Assembly (NCBI GenBank): GCA_039105265.1
Contig: JAPFFF010000043.1
Coordinates: 186,001 to 250,000 of the forward strand
Length of the DNA: 64,000 nt
Direction of reading: 5' to 3'
Source: Tritrichomonas musculus
Taxonomy: Eukaryota; Parabasalia; Tritrichomonadida; Tritrichomonadidae
The stretch's first letter is position 1; each line of letters starts with the position of its first letter. Position numbers and translations under genes: made by a program. Below, in pieces: positions 41,898 through 53,419 of this stretch. The notes beneath the pieces are model-generated. The model was given only the letters and a program-made list of their open reading frames with translations. It was not told where the DNA came from and searched no databases.

Positions 41898-42930
41898 TTA
41901 TATTTTAACAATCGATCATAGCATATCCAACTTTTGTTCAAAATTTTACATGATTTTAAATCATCTTTATTTTTGTTAACAAAAAGTTTGAGTGACCGAT
42001 GCTTTCACTCAAAAAGTTTAAATACCACAATCCGTTTATTAATATCAACAACATATAATAAACGAATTGGTTTACCACTTATCTTCATATTATTTGTTAT
42101 TTGATTGACCAATATTAAAGATATGATACACAAATTTATCAATATTTATAATTCTCGTACCAATACCAAATCTTAAATTGAAGATTTAATTTTCTATTAT
42201 GGACACACTTAATCAGCAAAAATACTATTTTTTCCTCATAATTACTTAATTGCGCTATAATATTCCAATCAGTTTTCACTTGATGCATATAATATTCTAA
42301 GATGATGAATTAGAAAAAATTACAAAGAATAATATATAGCTCTTTTAAATCTATCAAATGTATTGTTTATATTATTGCCAAAGCGATTTCTCATATCTTT
42401 TTACTTTCTAAGAAAAATCTCAAATAAGATGATATTTTTGGAAATTTTTTTACAAAATTATTTAATCAAGCGATTTAAATACAATATATGAGAAGTATTA
42501 CAAACATAGATGGAAAATTCTCCATATACGACCAGTAACATTTTATAATCAGCCAATTGCAGCAGAATGTTATTTCCAAAAAAAAATCAATTCTTTAATA
42601 ACCTATCCAAAAGAGAAGGTTCATGAATACTAAGATTATTAAATATCAGTTTTACCTTATCTTCAATTATGTTTTGAGATATTAAAATAATATTGTTTTT
42701 AGCATCTTTATTTTTTCTTTATATCTTTTATATATAAACACTAATGCATATGAATTATATTAGCCATATTTGTATTTAGTCATTCTCATCCGTTTTCTTT
42801 TTTTTAAGCCAATTAAGTTTTTATTTTATTATAAGGTCAATAATTCACCTAAATTTCACCATTTTTTAATAACGATTTTTTATTAAAAAAAAAATACGTT
42901 AACTTTCTCATTTTATCCGAGATCAGGGTA

Positions 42931-43205
42931 TATTATGTTTATTATATTATGTTTATTATATTATGTTTATTATATTATGTTTATTATATTATGTTTATTA
43001 TATTATGTTTATTATATTATGTTTATTATATTATGTTTATTATATTATGTTTATTATATTATGTTTATTATATTATGTTTATTATATTATGTTTATTATA
43101 TTATGTTTATTATATTATGTTTATTATATTATGTTTATTATATTATGTTTATTATATTATGTTTATTATATTATGTTTATTATATTATGTTTATTATATT
43201 ATGTT
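42931..43205 (+). repeat. 14-bp satellite array, last block
   Basis: About 19-20 copies continuing the array of 38699 in the same phase and orientation; it ends directly against the kinase pseudogene. Confidence 0.95.
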
Positions 43206-44105
43206 TCAGTCCAAAGAAAAAGTGTGACAGACGAGACAAAAGATGAAATTTTAGGACTGAAAGAAAAAAATTAGCAGACTTGAAGAAGAGAACAGGAAGC
43301 AGAAGAAAGAGAATGCGAGGCTTATTGATCAGGTTTCATCCACTTCGCCGCCGACAGCACAGACAGTTGAGAGACAGCGATGCAGTCCAGTGAAATTTCA
43401 TTTATTTTGTTGGTGACTGCGAACTCCTGTGCATGCTAACCCACCTGAACATTGAGAATACGTTTTGAATCTTCATGGGAGAAGTTGATTCGTGTCCGTG
43501 CATGCTGCTGGAATTTTTAGGGGAAAAACCTTGAAACATCTGTGAAGAACAAAATTCTGGGCAGTGTTGAATCAGCGTTCTCGCTGTACCAGATTGCAGA
43601 AGGCATGAAGTACGTCCACAGATGAAACCTGATGTCTTCGAACATCCTCTTTGAAGCAATGGCATGATCAAGATCGGCGACTTCGGTATTGTGAGGCTAA
43701 TGACAAACGAGGAGCAGTCATCGATAAGGCGGCAGCGTTGGCACGCAGAAGTTCATGGCGCCAGAAATCATCAACGATGAAGAATTTTACAATGAGAAAG
43801 TTGATTTTTACTCGTTTGGCGTTGTTGCGTTCTTCGTGCTGAACAGCAGAGAAATCTCGAGCATCAAGATTGGCGACATCTTCAAAGACAAAAAGATCGC
43901 AATGCCAGAAAGTTTCTCTCCCCTTGCAAAGCAACTGGTCAGCGAATGTCTGAGCATTGAAGCGAAAGACAGTCCGAGCTTCAGTGAGATCGTTTCTCGT
44001 ATGGAAAAGAACGAGTACAAAATGCTTCCTCTGGAACGGGCGCAAGTGGCAGAAATCAAGAACAAATCCAATCAACACAAGGCAAAGATCCCACCATACA
44101 AGTGA
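43206..44105 (+). pseudogene. Decayed protein kinase with N-terminal coiled coil, GC-rich
   Basis: Pieces in several frames give a coiled coil (RLIDQVSSTSPP preceded by Glu/Lys heptads), then kinase subdomains: YQIAEGMKYVH, MIKIGDFGIVRLM (DFG) and the continuous frame 43755-44105 starting MAPEIINDEEFYNEKVDFYS (subdomains VIII-XI) with a Lys-rich end IPPYK. The N-lobe is lost and several frame changes and stops occur. GC content is clearly higher than all neighbours. That suggests a recently lost, formerly codon-biased gene or a segment from elsewhere. Confidence 0.8.
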
Positions 44106-44169
44106 AACGATTGAAAAAAAAGCAAAATATTTAATTTAAAATAGAAAAAGTTTTTATTTAAAAAAAAAC

Positions 44170-46809
44170 TCAAAAAATACTGCATGTTTTATTTTTTGTG
44201 TCTTCATCTTTTCTATCTTTATCATGCATTTCAATTTGTTGCTTTTTTTCTTTAAAAATTCGTAAAATTTCTTTATTATTTTTCTCAACTGCCAAATCAA
44301 AAGCCGATTTATTATTAAATATTTTAAGTAAAAACTAAATTGAAGTAATATATTTGAATTTTATTGAAAGATATGATTTTGTATAGTATTGAAAGATATG
44401 ATTTTGAATAGTATTGAAAGATATGATTTTGAATTTTATTGAAAGATATGATTTTGAATTTTATTGAAAGATATGATTTTTAATTTCATTGAAAGATATG
44501 ATTTTGAATCCAATTTATAGATATGATTTTGAATGAAATTGAAAGATATGATTTTGAATAGTATTGAAAGATATGATTTTGAATTTCATTGAAAGATATG
44601 ATTCTGAATGTCATTGAAAGATATGATTTTGAATAGTATTGAAAGATATGACTTTGAATTATATTGAAATATATGATTTTGAATGAAATTGAAAGATATG
44701 ATTTTGAATAGTATTGAAAGATATGATTTTGAATTTTATTGAAAAATATGATTTTGAATTTCATTGAAAGATATGATTTTGAATTATATCGAAAGATATG
44801 ATTTTGAATTTCATTGAAAGATATGATTTTTAATGTTATTGAAAGATATGATTTTGAATAGTATTTAAAGATATGATTTTGAATAGTATTGAATGATATG
44901 ATTTTGAATATAATTGAAAAATATGATTTTTAATTTCATTGAAAGATATGATTTTGAATAGTATTAAAAGATATGATTTAAAATTACATTCAATGTTTTG
45001 ATTTTAAATTTTATAAAAAATTAAACAAAATATGTCCAATATTGATATCAAGTTTGTCATTCGTTAATAAAAGTTTCACAATTTCAATGTTTTCTTTTTC
45101 AACGGCTAAATATAATGCTGTTTCATAAATATATATTACTTTAAAATTTCATTCAAAGATATGATTTTGAATTCCATTGAAAGATATGATTTTGAATTTC
45201 ATTGAATGATATGATTTTGAATTTTATTGAAAGATATGATTTTGAATCCAATTGAAAGATATGATTTTGAATAGTATTGAAAGATATGATTTTGAATTTT
45301 ATTGAAAGATATGATTTTGAATGTTATTGAAAGATATGATTTTGAATTTTATTGAAAGATATGATTTTGAATCCAATTGAAAGATATGATTTTGAATGAA
45401 ATTGAAAGATATGATTTTGAATAGTATTGAATGATATGATTTTGAATTTCATTGAATGATATGATTTTGAATTTCATTGAATGATATGATTTTGAATAGT
45501 ATTGAATGTTAAGATTTTGAATACCATTGAAAAATATGATTTTTAATAGTATTGAAAGATATGATTTAAAATTACATTCAATGTTTTGATTTTAAATTTT
45601 ATAAAAAATTAAACAAAATATATCCAATATTGATATCAAGTTTGTCATTCGTTAATAAAAGTTTCACAATTTCAATATTTTCTTTTTCAACGGCCCAAAA
45701 TAATGCTGTTATATAAATATATATTACTTTAAAATTTCATTCAAAGATATGATTTTGAATAGTATTGAATGATATGATTTTGAATTTTATTGAATGATAT
45801 GATTTTGAATTTCATTGAATGATATGATTTTGAATAGTATTGAATGATATGATTTTGAATAGTATTAAATGATATGATTTTGAATAGTATTGAAAGATAT
45901 GATTTAAAATTACATTCAATGTTTTGATTTTAAATTTTATTAAAAATTAAACAAAATATTAAGAAGATTGATATCAAGTTTGTCATTCGTTAATAAAACT
46001 TTCACAATTTCAATATTTTCTTTTTCAACGGCCAAAAATAATGCTGTCCTATAAATATATATTACTTTAAAATTTCATTCAAAGATATGATTTTGAATTA
46101 TATCGAAAGATATGATTTTGAATAGTATTGAATGATATGATTTTGAATAGTATTGAAAGATATGATTTTGAATTATATCGAAAGATATGATTTTGAATAG
46201 TATTGAATGATATGATTTTGAATTTCATTCAAAGATATGATTTTGAATTTCATTGAATGATATGATTTTGAATAGTATTGAATGATATGATTTTGAATTT
46301 CATTGAATGATATGATTTTGAATTTCATTGAATGATATGATTTTGAATTTCATTGAATGATATGATTTTGAATAGTATTGAATGATATGATTTTGAATAG
46401 TATTAAATGATATGATTTTGAATAGTATTGAAAGATATGATTTAAAATTACATTCAATGTTTTGATTTTAAATTTTATTAAAAATTAAACAAAATATTAA
46501 GAAGATTGATATCAAGTTTGTCATTCGTTAATAAAACTTTCACAATTTCAATATTTTCTTTTTCAACGGCCAAAAATAATGCTGTCCTATAAATATATAT
46601 TACTTTAAAATTTCATTCAAAGATATGATTTTGAATTTCATTGAATGATATGATTTTGAATAGTATTGAAAGATATGATTTTGAATTTCATTGAATGATA
46701 TGATTTTGAATTTCATTGAATGATATGATTTTGAATAGTATTGAATGATATGATTTTGAATTTCATTGAAAGATATGATTTAACATAATAAAATAATTAT
46801 CATATGAAA
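44170..46809 (-). other. Ankyrin blocks of gene A separated by minisatellite-filled spacers
   Basis: Downstream continuation of the 46810-47979 frame. Four intact ankyrin blocks (minus strand near 46565, 46026, 45690 and 45096) read TALFLAVEKENIEIVKVLLT and close variants, each ending DIN(I/L)..I. A C-terminal block at 44170-44330 (FNNKSAFDLAVEKNNKEILR ... TKNKTCSIF, stop at 44170) ends the gene. Spacers of about 210-690 bp between blocks have stops in every frame and are filled with a 25-bp repeat. Coding blocks end near ATATTTTG and resume after ATATATTTAT. Removing spacers at these ATTT words gives exact 33-residue ankyrin repeats. Either spliced by non-canonical introns or a decayed gene; the intact blocks favour the former. 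Confidence 0.55.
44345..46785. repeat. 25-bp tandem repeat arrays in the spacers of ankyrin gene A
   Basis: Unit GAAAGATATGATTTTGAAT plus six variable bases, in five blocks: about 44345-44985, 45149-45570, 45735-45905, 46080-46440 and 46620-46785. Blocks are cut by the ankyrin coding blocks and by a conserved spacer piece (ATTACATTCAATGTTTTGAT). The longer period (block plus ankyrin unit) is itself repeated, so whole units were duplicated. Confidence 0.9.
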
Positions 46810-47979
46810 TTATATCAAAAAATAATTAAAAATATCTTTTTTGTTTACATCTATATTTTTGTCTTTCAAAAGGTAATCAACAAGTGCACAATGATCGTAC
46901 TTGCACAAGTTACAAAATGAAGATTCACTAATGGACTCACTTTTCAAAAAGGCGAAATTATGATATTTGAGACATTGGTTGATTGTATCCTGTGAATTTT
47001 CTTCATCATTTTGTAAGAAGTTGTTTACGAAGTAATTTGCAATGTCGTTGTGGTGGCATTTGATTGATTCATAAAAGACTTGTTTGTATGACTTATCCTT
47101 TATTTTAACATGATTGTCTTCGAGAAAATGAATCATTTCTGAGTTTTGACCATGAATGGCCAAAAGCCACATTGATGGCGTTAATTCAACACCTTCAAGT
47201 CGCAAGTAGTTAAATATTTGAATTGAGCCAAAAAATACAGCATACTCAATCAATGAAAATCCTTCATCTTTTTGGTTTGTTTTTTTTGGATTCTTAAGTA
47301 AAAATGAATTTGTTTCATAAATTGATGGTTGAATTTTGGCGTTAAGTGAAATACCATTTTTAGTAACGTGCACAACAAATTCTGTAATCATGTCCTTTCG
47401 AATTAACTCACAAATTTGATTGTCGTTTTCGCCTTCCTTTCTTTTGTCATAAAAATTCTCGGGCAATTCTTTCTTTATTTTTTTAAACCATCTATTTTTC
47501 TTTGTATTTGGATCATATTTTGGAAACCATTTTTCAGTGATGAACGGTTGAATTTCTGGCTGAAAATACTGTGGATATTTGGCCTCTATGTATTTGTCTG
47601 TCTTCGTAATTTTTTTAGCTATATCTTCATCAAAAACCATTATTTGCTGTTCAATGAGAAATAAAAGAATCCTTTTGTTGCTCTTAAAAATATTGAATAT
47701 TTCTGAATTTGGAAAATATTTTTTGATATCTTCTTTGAATAATAGCAAAATTCTTTCGATTTTACTGAAAAAGTTGGGGAAACGGTAGTGGTTATTCCCG
47801 ATTTTGGAAATTAAATGTAGTAGAAACAAAAGTTCATACGAATGATCTTTTATTTTTATATCTTCAAATTTACTTTCAAGATTTATAAAATTTTCTTCTG
47901 AATTATCCTTTTCATCAAGAAAATTCAGTATATTTTCTTGGATATCCTTCATTGTGCCCAAGTATTCTTTGGGATTCAT
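46810..47979 (-). CDS. DUF3447/ankyrin protein, gene A: N-terminal coding block
   Basis: 389 residues from MNPKEYLGTMKDIQENIL. It aligns start to end with gene B (MSIDENIEKMKSIQDVLL). Shared blocks are FPNFFSKIERIL, ILLFLIEQQIMVFDE, KYPQYFQPEI, NQICELIRKDMI, the ankyrin-like SLIEYAVFFGSIQIFNYL and CHHNDIANYFVNNFL, the DUF3447 signature region of trichomonad ankyrin proteins. The frame stops right after NIDVNKKDIFN, the point where each spacer begins in this gene family. The block is therefore probably the first exon of a longer gene ending at 44170. Function unknown; ankyrin repeats imply protein binding. Confidence 0.8.
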   Translation of the reverse strand: MNPKEYLGTMKDIQENILNFLDEKDNSEENFINLESKFEDIKIKDHSYELLFLLHLISKIGNNHYRFPNFFSKIERILLLFKEDIKKYFPNSEIFNIFKSNKRILLFLIEQQIMVFDEDIAKKITKTDKYIEAKYPQYFQPEIQPFITEKWFPKYDPNTKKNRWFKKIKKELPENFYDKRKEGENDNQICELIRKDMITEFVVHVTKNGISLNAKIQPSIYETNSFLLKNPKKTNQKDEGFSLIEYAVFFGSIQIFNYLRLEGVELTPSMWLLAIHGQNSEMIHFLEDNHVKIKDKSYKQVFYESIKCHHNDIANYFVNNFLQNDEENSQDTINQCLKYHNFAFLKSESISESSFCNLCKYDHCALVDYLLKDKNIDVNKKDIFNYFLI

Positions 47980-50117
47980 TATTTCTTTCAGTAATTAATT
48001 TGAATAATTTTTTTTTTCAAAAACGATATTTAGCAAAATCTCCCTATAAATTATTAGAAAAATAAAAAATAATTGTTAAATAAAGAAAATTTCATGGGAA
48101 AATTTTGTGAGAATAATAGAAGGGGCAGAACTCTGCAAATCTCTATAGGATTTTTCTAAAATTATAATATTTATTTTATTAATGGACAGATAATTGGTTT
48201 TTATTATTTTTAATCTATTCCATATGGCCAATTTTGAAATATTACATATGATCATTTTGAAAAGGACATGTGAGATGAAATTTGTTTTGAAGAAGAAAAA
48301 TATGAGCAATTTAACACAAAAAAGATGTATAAAAGAGTCAAAAAAAACCACATACAAATATTTGATGGAATTGTTTATTATTGAATAAAAATAAATGGGA
48401 ATGCAGTTATTTTAAATGCATTTATACAAATCTTTCCGATAAAAATTAACATATTGGAATAATTCAGTTTATTTAGATATTTATTTATAATTGCATATAT
48501 AAATTAAATCTTTTGATTAAAAATAGTAGATATTTGATAGAGAATTCGTAATTTTGTAAAAGGGCAATAGATAAAAGCCGCCGAGTAAAATAATACCATT
48601 ATTATTAACGCTTGCTCTATAAATGATAAAAATTCAAGAGATATCTAAGAATCTTATTTTTAATTAATAATAACTAGACAAAAAAATGCTATTCTTTGAA
48701 AGCAAAACATTGTCGGTATTTTTTTAAAAAAGACTTAGTGGCTCTATTTAAAAATAAAGGCGGAGAACAGTAAAGCTTTGATAGAGATAATAATCATTTC
48801 ATCTAACATGTCATATTCAAAAAAAAAAAATTCTGATATCAGAAATTTTATAAAAATTGAAAACATAAATATACAAAAATTGGCCATATGATTTGGAAGA
48901 ATATTTTGGATATAATATCTTCAATCGATATTACAATATATAAAAAACCTGATATAAAATCGTATAGAAATCTAAGTCACTATCAAGATGTTAATTTTCT
49001 GAAGAAAAAGCAGTTTTTCTCTCAAAAATAAAATAACTAAACATATATATATTCATAAATATTAAATATTTTTTTACGAAATTAGTATTATTATTATTAA
49101 ATATATGTAATAGTATATAAATATAATTATCAACTCTCAAATTCTCGTATTTAATGGAAAAGCGGATTTGACACCTGAGTGAAACCCCCTCTAGAATAAT
49201 ATTTGAATAGCATTAAAACGGTACTAGTGTTTTAATAACCGTTTTTTATACTGAAAATATTTTCTGTAAAATATTCAAAAAATCATTTATATTTTTTTGA
49301 TATCTTAAAAAATATTCATTCATATATTTTAATTATATTATTTATATAATTTATTTTTAATATATGTAATAAGAGGTAAAAATAATTACACTTTCATTAT
49401 TATTTGGATATTTGATATCAGATTTCTTGTAAAAACAAATTTTTGTGCATAATTTATGATTAAATTGGTATAAAATTATGATAAATAATGTAATGTCTTT
49501 AAATTTGATAAAATTTTATTTGTATTGATAATCAACAAAATATTAAAAAACTATACTTACTAAATGCATTATCGTTCATTATAAGACTGAAAACTTATTT
49601 AAACTATACAACTAAATAAATATAATAACAAGAATAATGCTGTATTTATTTAACATCAGTGCTATCATAAAACATATTATTTTAATAATGAACGATAATG
49701 CATGAAGACTCAATAAAAAAACACTCATAAAAGAAATGGTATCTAATGCTATACCATTAATTAAAAATTCAAAAATCTTAAATATTTCCAATATTTCTAG
49801 TATTGCTTTCTTTAAATTTGATAAAATTTTATTTGTATTGATAATCAACAAATTATTAAAAAACTATACTTATTAAATGCATGATAGTTTTATAAGTGTA
49901 AAGTCGTACGTTTGCGTAAATTTCAAAATGTTAAATTCTCTAACAACATTGACTTCATCTTCGCCTCTATCGTCAATTTTGTATAAAGTTTTTCATAAAT
50001 GCTCTTCTTTATTTTTATCATCAGAGAAAAGCTTATAATTCATTTACTCAACAAATAAATGCAATCAATCCGATATTATCATCTAAACAAGAATTTATAT
50101 CTAAAATACATCCTCTT
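47980..50117. other. Gene-poor AT-rich region
   Basis: No supported gene. An 80-bp block is directly repeated (about 49495-49573 and 49804-49882, sharing AAATTTGATAAAATTTTATT). AATGCATTATCGTTCATTAT at 49564 recurs inverted at 49684 (ATAATGAACGATAATGCAT). A plus-strand Ser/Leu-rich piece at 49929-50040 may be a gene relic, but I cannot place it. Confidence 0.4.
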
Positions 50118-50222
50118 TCATGAAAAATATATTATTTAGGTAACCTACAAAAAATATAATGGATCCCGACATTGACACTGATTTTTGTCCTGAAATTCAT
50201 TCATTCATTCATTCATTCAAAA
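50118..50222 (+). repeat. Dispersed repeat with A-run, copy 2
   Basis: Counterpart of 37134-37271 with about 90% identity by eye, sharing the TTATTTAGGTAACCT block, ATGGATCCCGA and the ATTC units, ending in a short A-run. An inverted-repeat element is inserted immediately downstream. Confidence 0.65.
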
Positions 50223-50231
50223 AAAAACGAT

Positions 50232-50638
50232 GGACAATCGTTTTTTTCTACGCACTTTTTGAATGGTTTTTCTATCCATGAGTAGCTATTCATGGAAAGT
50301 AAAAAACCGCCATCTTAAGGTGAAATTTAACTTACTCTGTTAAGAAAATTAACCAAAAAAATCGTAAATTAAAATTTTCTCTTAAAATTTTAACAGTTTG
50401 CTTTTTTTGATATAATTTTTTTTTATTTTTACATAATTTTTCAGGAATATACGCACCAGTGATCACCATAGGGCTGCGTGAAGCCGAATCAGGCTCCTTG
50501 AATTGCTGGATGAATCGGGAAGCCATTTGAACTAAATATTTATGCATTATTTAGCAAAAATTGAATAAAAAATGTATAAAAAAGTATTCAAAAAGTTTAA
50601 AAGTTTTCAAAAAGTGGCGTAGAAAAATACGATTCCCC
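50232..50638. mobile_element. 407-bp inverted-repeat element with 9-bp target duplication
   Basis: Ends GGACAATCGTTTTTTTCTAC and, inverted, GGGGAATCGTATTTTTCTAC continue through the CACTTTTTGAA word. They are flanked by AAAAACGAT on both sides (50223-50231 and 50639-50647). A 9-bp duplication fits Mutator-like elements. The inside holds a 71-codon minus frame (QQFKEPDSASRSPMVITGAY) of higher GC that may be a captured or transposase fragment. Non-autonomous. Confidence 0.7.
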
Positions 50639-50755
50639 AAAAACGATTTTATATAAAAATCTCTTTCATTATATAAAAGAATAAGATTTAAGTGAAAAAA
50701 AGCTTGTTTATTAATTCAATGATTTTAATATTTAAATTGTTGAAATTAGTTGCAT

Positions 50756-53419
50756 TCAATGCTCATCGTCGGCACTCATTTCTTCTTTTACTACTTGGTT
50801 TTCTTTGATCGGTCCTTTAGATAGAAGGTCAACAATTTCTGGATGATTTCTTTCTCTTGCAATGTCAATGGCAGCTTTGTGAATATTTTATTTCAAAATT
50901 CCATAAATCATTCATTTTTTAAATATCATGAAAAAAGATAGATTTGAATTTTATGAATGTTTTGATTTAAAATGTCTTGAATGTTGATATCAATGCCTTC
51001 TTGTCTTAATAATAGTTCAACAATTTCTTTATGGCCTTTTTTTGCAGCATAAATCAACAAAGTACAATTAATTGTTTGAGTAAAATTCCATAAATCATTC
51101 ATTTTTTCAATATCATGAAAAAAGAGAGATTTGAATTTTATGAATGTTTTTGATTTAAAATGTCTTGAATGTTGATATCAATGCCTTCTTGTCTTAATAA
51201 TAGTTCAACAATTTCTTTATGGCCTTCTCTGGCAGCATAAATCAACGCCGTCCAATTAAATGTTCGAGTTAAATTCCATAAATCATTCAATTTTTCAATC
51301 CAATGAAAAAAGTTAGATTAGAATTTTATGAATGTTTTTGATTTAAAATGTCTTGAATGTTGATATCAATGCCTTCTTGTCTTAATAATAGTTCAACAAT
51401 TTCTTTATGGCCTCCAATTGCAGCATAAATCAACGCCGTCCAATTAAATTTTCGAGTTAAATTCCATAAATCATTCATTTTTTCAATTGAATGAAAAAAG
51501 TTAGATTTGAATTCTATGAATGTTTTTGATTTAAAATGTCTTGAATGTTGATATCAATGCCTTCTTGTCTTAATAATAGTTCAACAATTTCTTTATGGCC
51601 TCCAGATGCAGCATAAATCAACGCCGTCCAATTAAATTTTCGAGTTAAATTCTATAAATCATTCATTTTTTCAATTTCATGAAAAAAGATAGATTTGAAT
51701 ATCATGAATGTTTTTGATTTAAAATATCTTGAATGTTGATATCAATGCCTTCTTGTCTTAATAACATTTCAACAATTTCTTTATGGCCTTTTTTTGCAGC
51801 ATAAATTAATGCTGTCTTATTAAATGTTTGAGTATAATTTTATAAATCATTCAATATTTCAATTGAATGAAAAAGTTAGATTTGAATTCTATGAATGTTC
51901 TTGATTTAAAATAGTTTTCATGTTGATATCAATTCCTTCTTGTCTTAATAATAGTTCAACAATTTCTTTATGGCCTCCTTCTACAGCACCTATTAACGCA
52001 GTATAATTAAATATTTGAGTATAATTCCATAAATCATTCAATTTTGCAATATAATGAAAAAGTTAAAATTGAATTTTATGAATGTTTTTTATTTAAAATG
52101 TCTTGAATGTTGATATCAATGCCTTCTTGTCTTATTAATAGTTCAACAATTTCTTTATGGCTTTTTTTTGCAGCATAAATCAACGCCGTAGAATTAAATG
52201 TTCGAGTTAAATTTCATAAATCATTCAATTTTTCAATATCATGAAAAAAGTTAGATTTGAATTTTATGAATGTTTTTGATTTAAAATGTTTTTGATGTTG
52301 ATATCAATTCTTTCTTGTCTTAATAACATTTCAACAATTTCTTTATGGCCTCCACTTGCAGCATAAATTAATGCTGTCTTATTAAATGCTTGAGTATAAT
52401 TTCATAAATCATTCAATTTTTCAATATCATGAAAAAAGTTAGATTTGAATTTTATGAATGTTTTTGATTTAAAATGTTTTTGATGTTGATATCAATTCTT
52501 TCTTGTCTTAATAACATTTCAACAATTTCTTTATGGCCTCCACTTGCAGCATAAACTAATGCTGTCTCATTAAATGCTTGAGTATAATTTCATAAATCAT
52601 TCAATTTTTCAATATCATGAAAAAAGTTAGATTTGAATTCTATGAATGTTTTTGATTTAAAATGTTTTTGATGTTGATATCAATTCCTTCTTGTCTTAAT
52701 AACATTTCAACAATTTCTTTATGGCCTTCTCTTGCAGCATGAATCAACACCGTAGAATTAAATGTTCGAGTAAAATTCCATCATTAATTCAATTTTACAA
52801 TACAATGAAAAAGTTAGATTTGAATTTTATGAATGTTTTTGATTTAAAATGTCTTGAATGTTGATATCAATGCATTTTTGCCTTAATAATATTTCAACAA
52901 TTTCTTTATGGCCTTCAGATACAGCATAAATCAACGCCGTCCAATTAAATGTTTGAAAAAAATTCCATAAATCATTCATTTTTACAATACAATGAAAAAG
53001 TTAGATTTGAATATCATGAATGTTTTTGATTTAAAATTTCTTGAATGTTGATATCAATGCCTTCTTGTCTTAATAATAGTTCAACAATTTCTTTATGGCC
53101 TTCGCTTGCAGCATAAATCAAAGCCGTAGAATTAAATGTTCGAGTTAAATTCCATAAATCATTCAATTTTTCAATATCATGAAAAAAGTTAGATTAGAAT
53201 TTTATGCATGTTTTTGATTTAAAATGTTTTTGATGTTGATATCAATACATTCTTGGCTGAGCAACAATTCAACAATTTCTTTATGGCCTCTATATGCAGC
53301 ACAAATCAACGCCGTCCAATTAAATGTTTGAGTTAAATTCCATAAATAATTCAATATTTCAATAAAATGAAAAAAGTTAGATTTGAATGTTATGAAAATC
53401 TTTTAATTTAGAATGTTAT
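50756..53419 (-). other. Ankyrin blocks of gene B with about 85-bp spacers
   Basis: About 14 ankyrin blocks of about 102 bp at a mean period of about 187 bp (block plus spacer). Blocks read FNWTALIYAAREGHKEIVEL ... RQEGIDINIQDI with variants. The C-terminal block (KAAIDIARERNHPEIVDLLS ... SADDEH) stops at 50756. Every spacer has stops in frame yet no block is broken. Spacers start at an ATT/ATTT word after the GIDIN(I)xxI codons and end before TTTAAT. Nearly all carry TTTATGGAATT or a close variant about 15-25 bases before the end. No GT...AG pair fits. Joining at the ATTT words gives 34-residue repeats without gaps. Confidence 0.6.

Larger units (their letters stand above)
40046..42928. mobile_element. 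2.9-kb TA-flanked element with 29-bp terminal inverted repeats
   Basis: The ends begin CCCTGATCTCGGATAAAATG and are identical inverted for 29 bases, flanked by TA (40044-40045 and 42929-42930). Joining the flanks with one TA restores the exact 14-bp satellite period, so the insertion point is certain. Inside are a TTAA-flanked small element (40223-40461), a 1.2-kb minisatellite (40659-41897) and about 1 kb of AT-rich DNA without a recognisable gene. No transposase is seen. Confidence 0.82.

Noticed and set aside
40540-41941. Minus-strand frames of 404-428 codons over the minisatellite
   Set aside because: All three phases are open simultaneously because unit lengths are multiples of three without stops; no gene signal.
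38684-43250. Regular repeat arrays considered as CRISPR
   Set aside because: Units are directly adjacent without unique spacers, and the organism is a eukaryote.
42935-43274. Three further plus-strand frames of about 100 codons
   Set aside because: Same satellite, last block.
44486-44764. 92-codon minus frame of KSYLSISFKIIYFN type
   Set aside because: Translation of the 25-bp minisatellite in a spacer.
50890-53400. Ankyrin spacers considered as ordinary GT-AG introns
   Set aside because: No GT at a constant distance after the coding blocks and no AG at the block starts; the ACAG before some blocks is just the Thr-Ala codon pair and is ACGG or ACTG in others.
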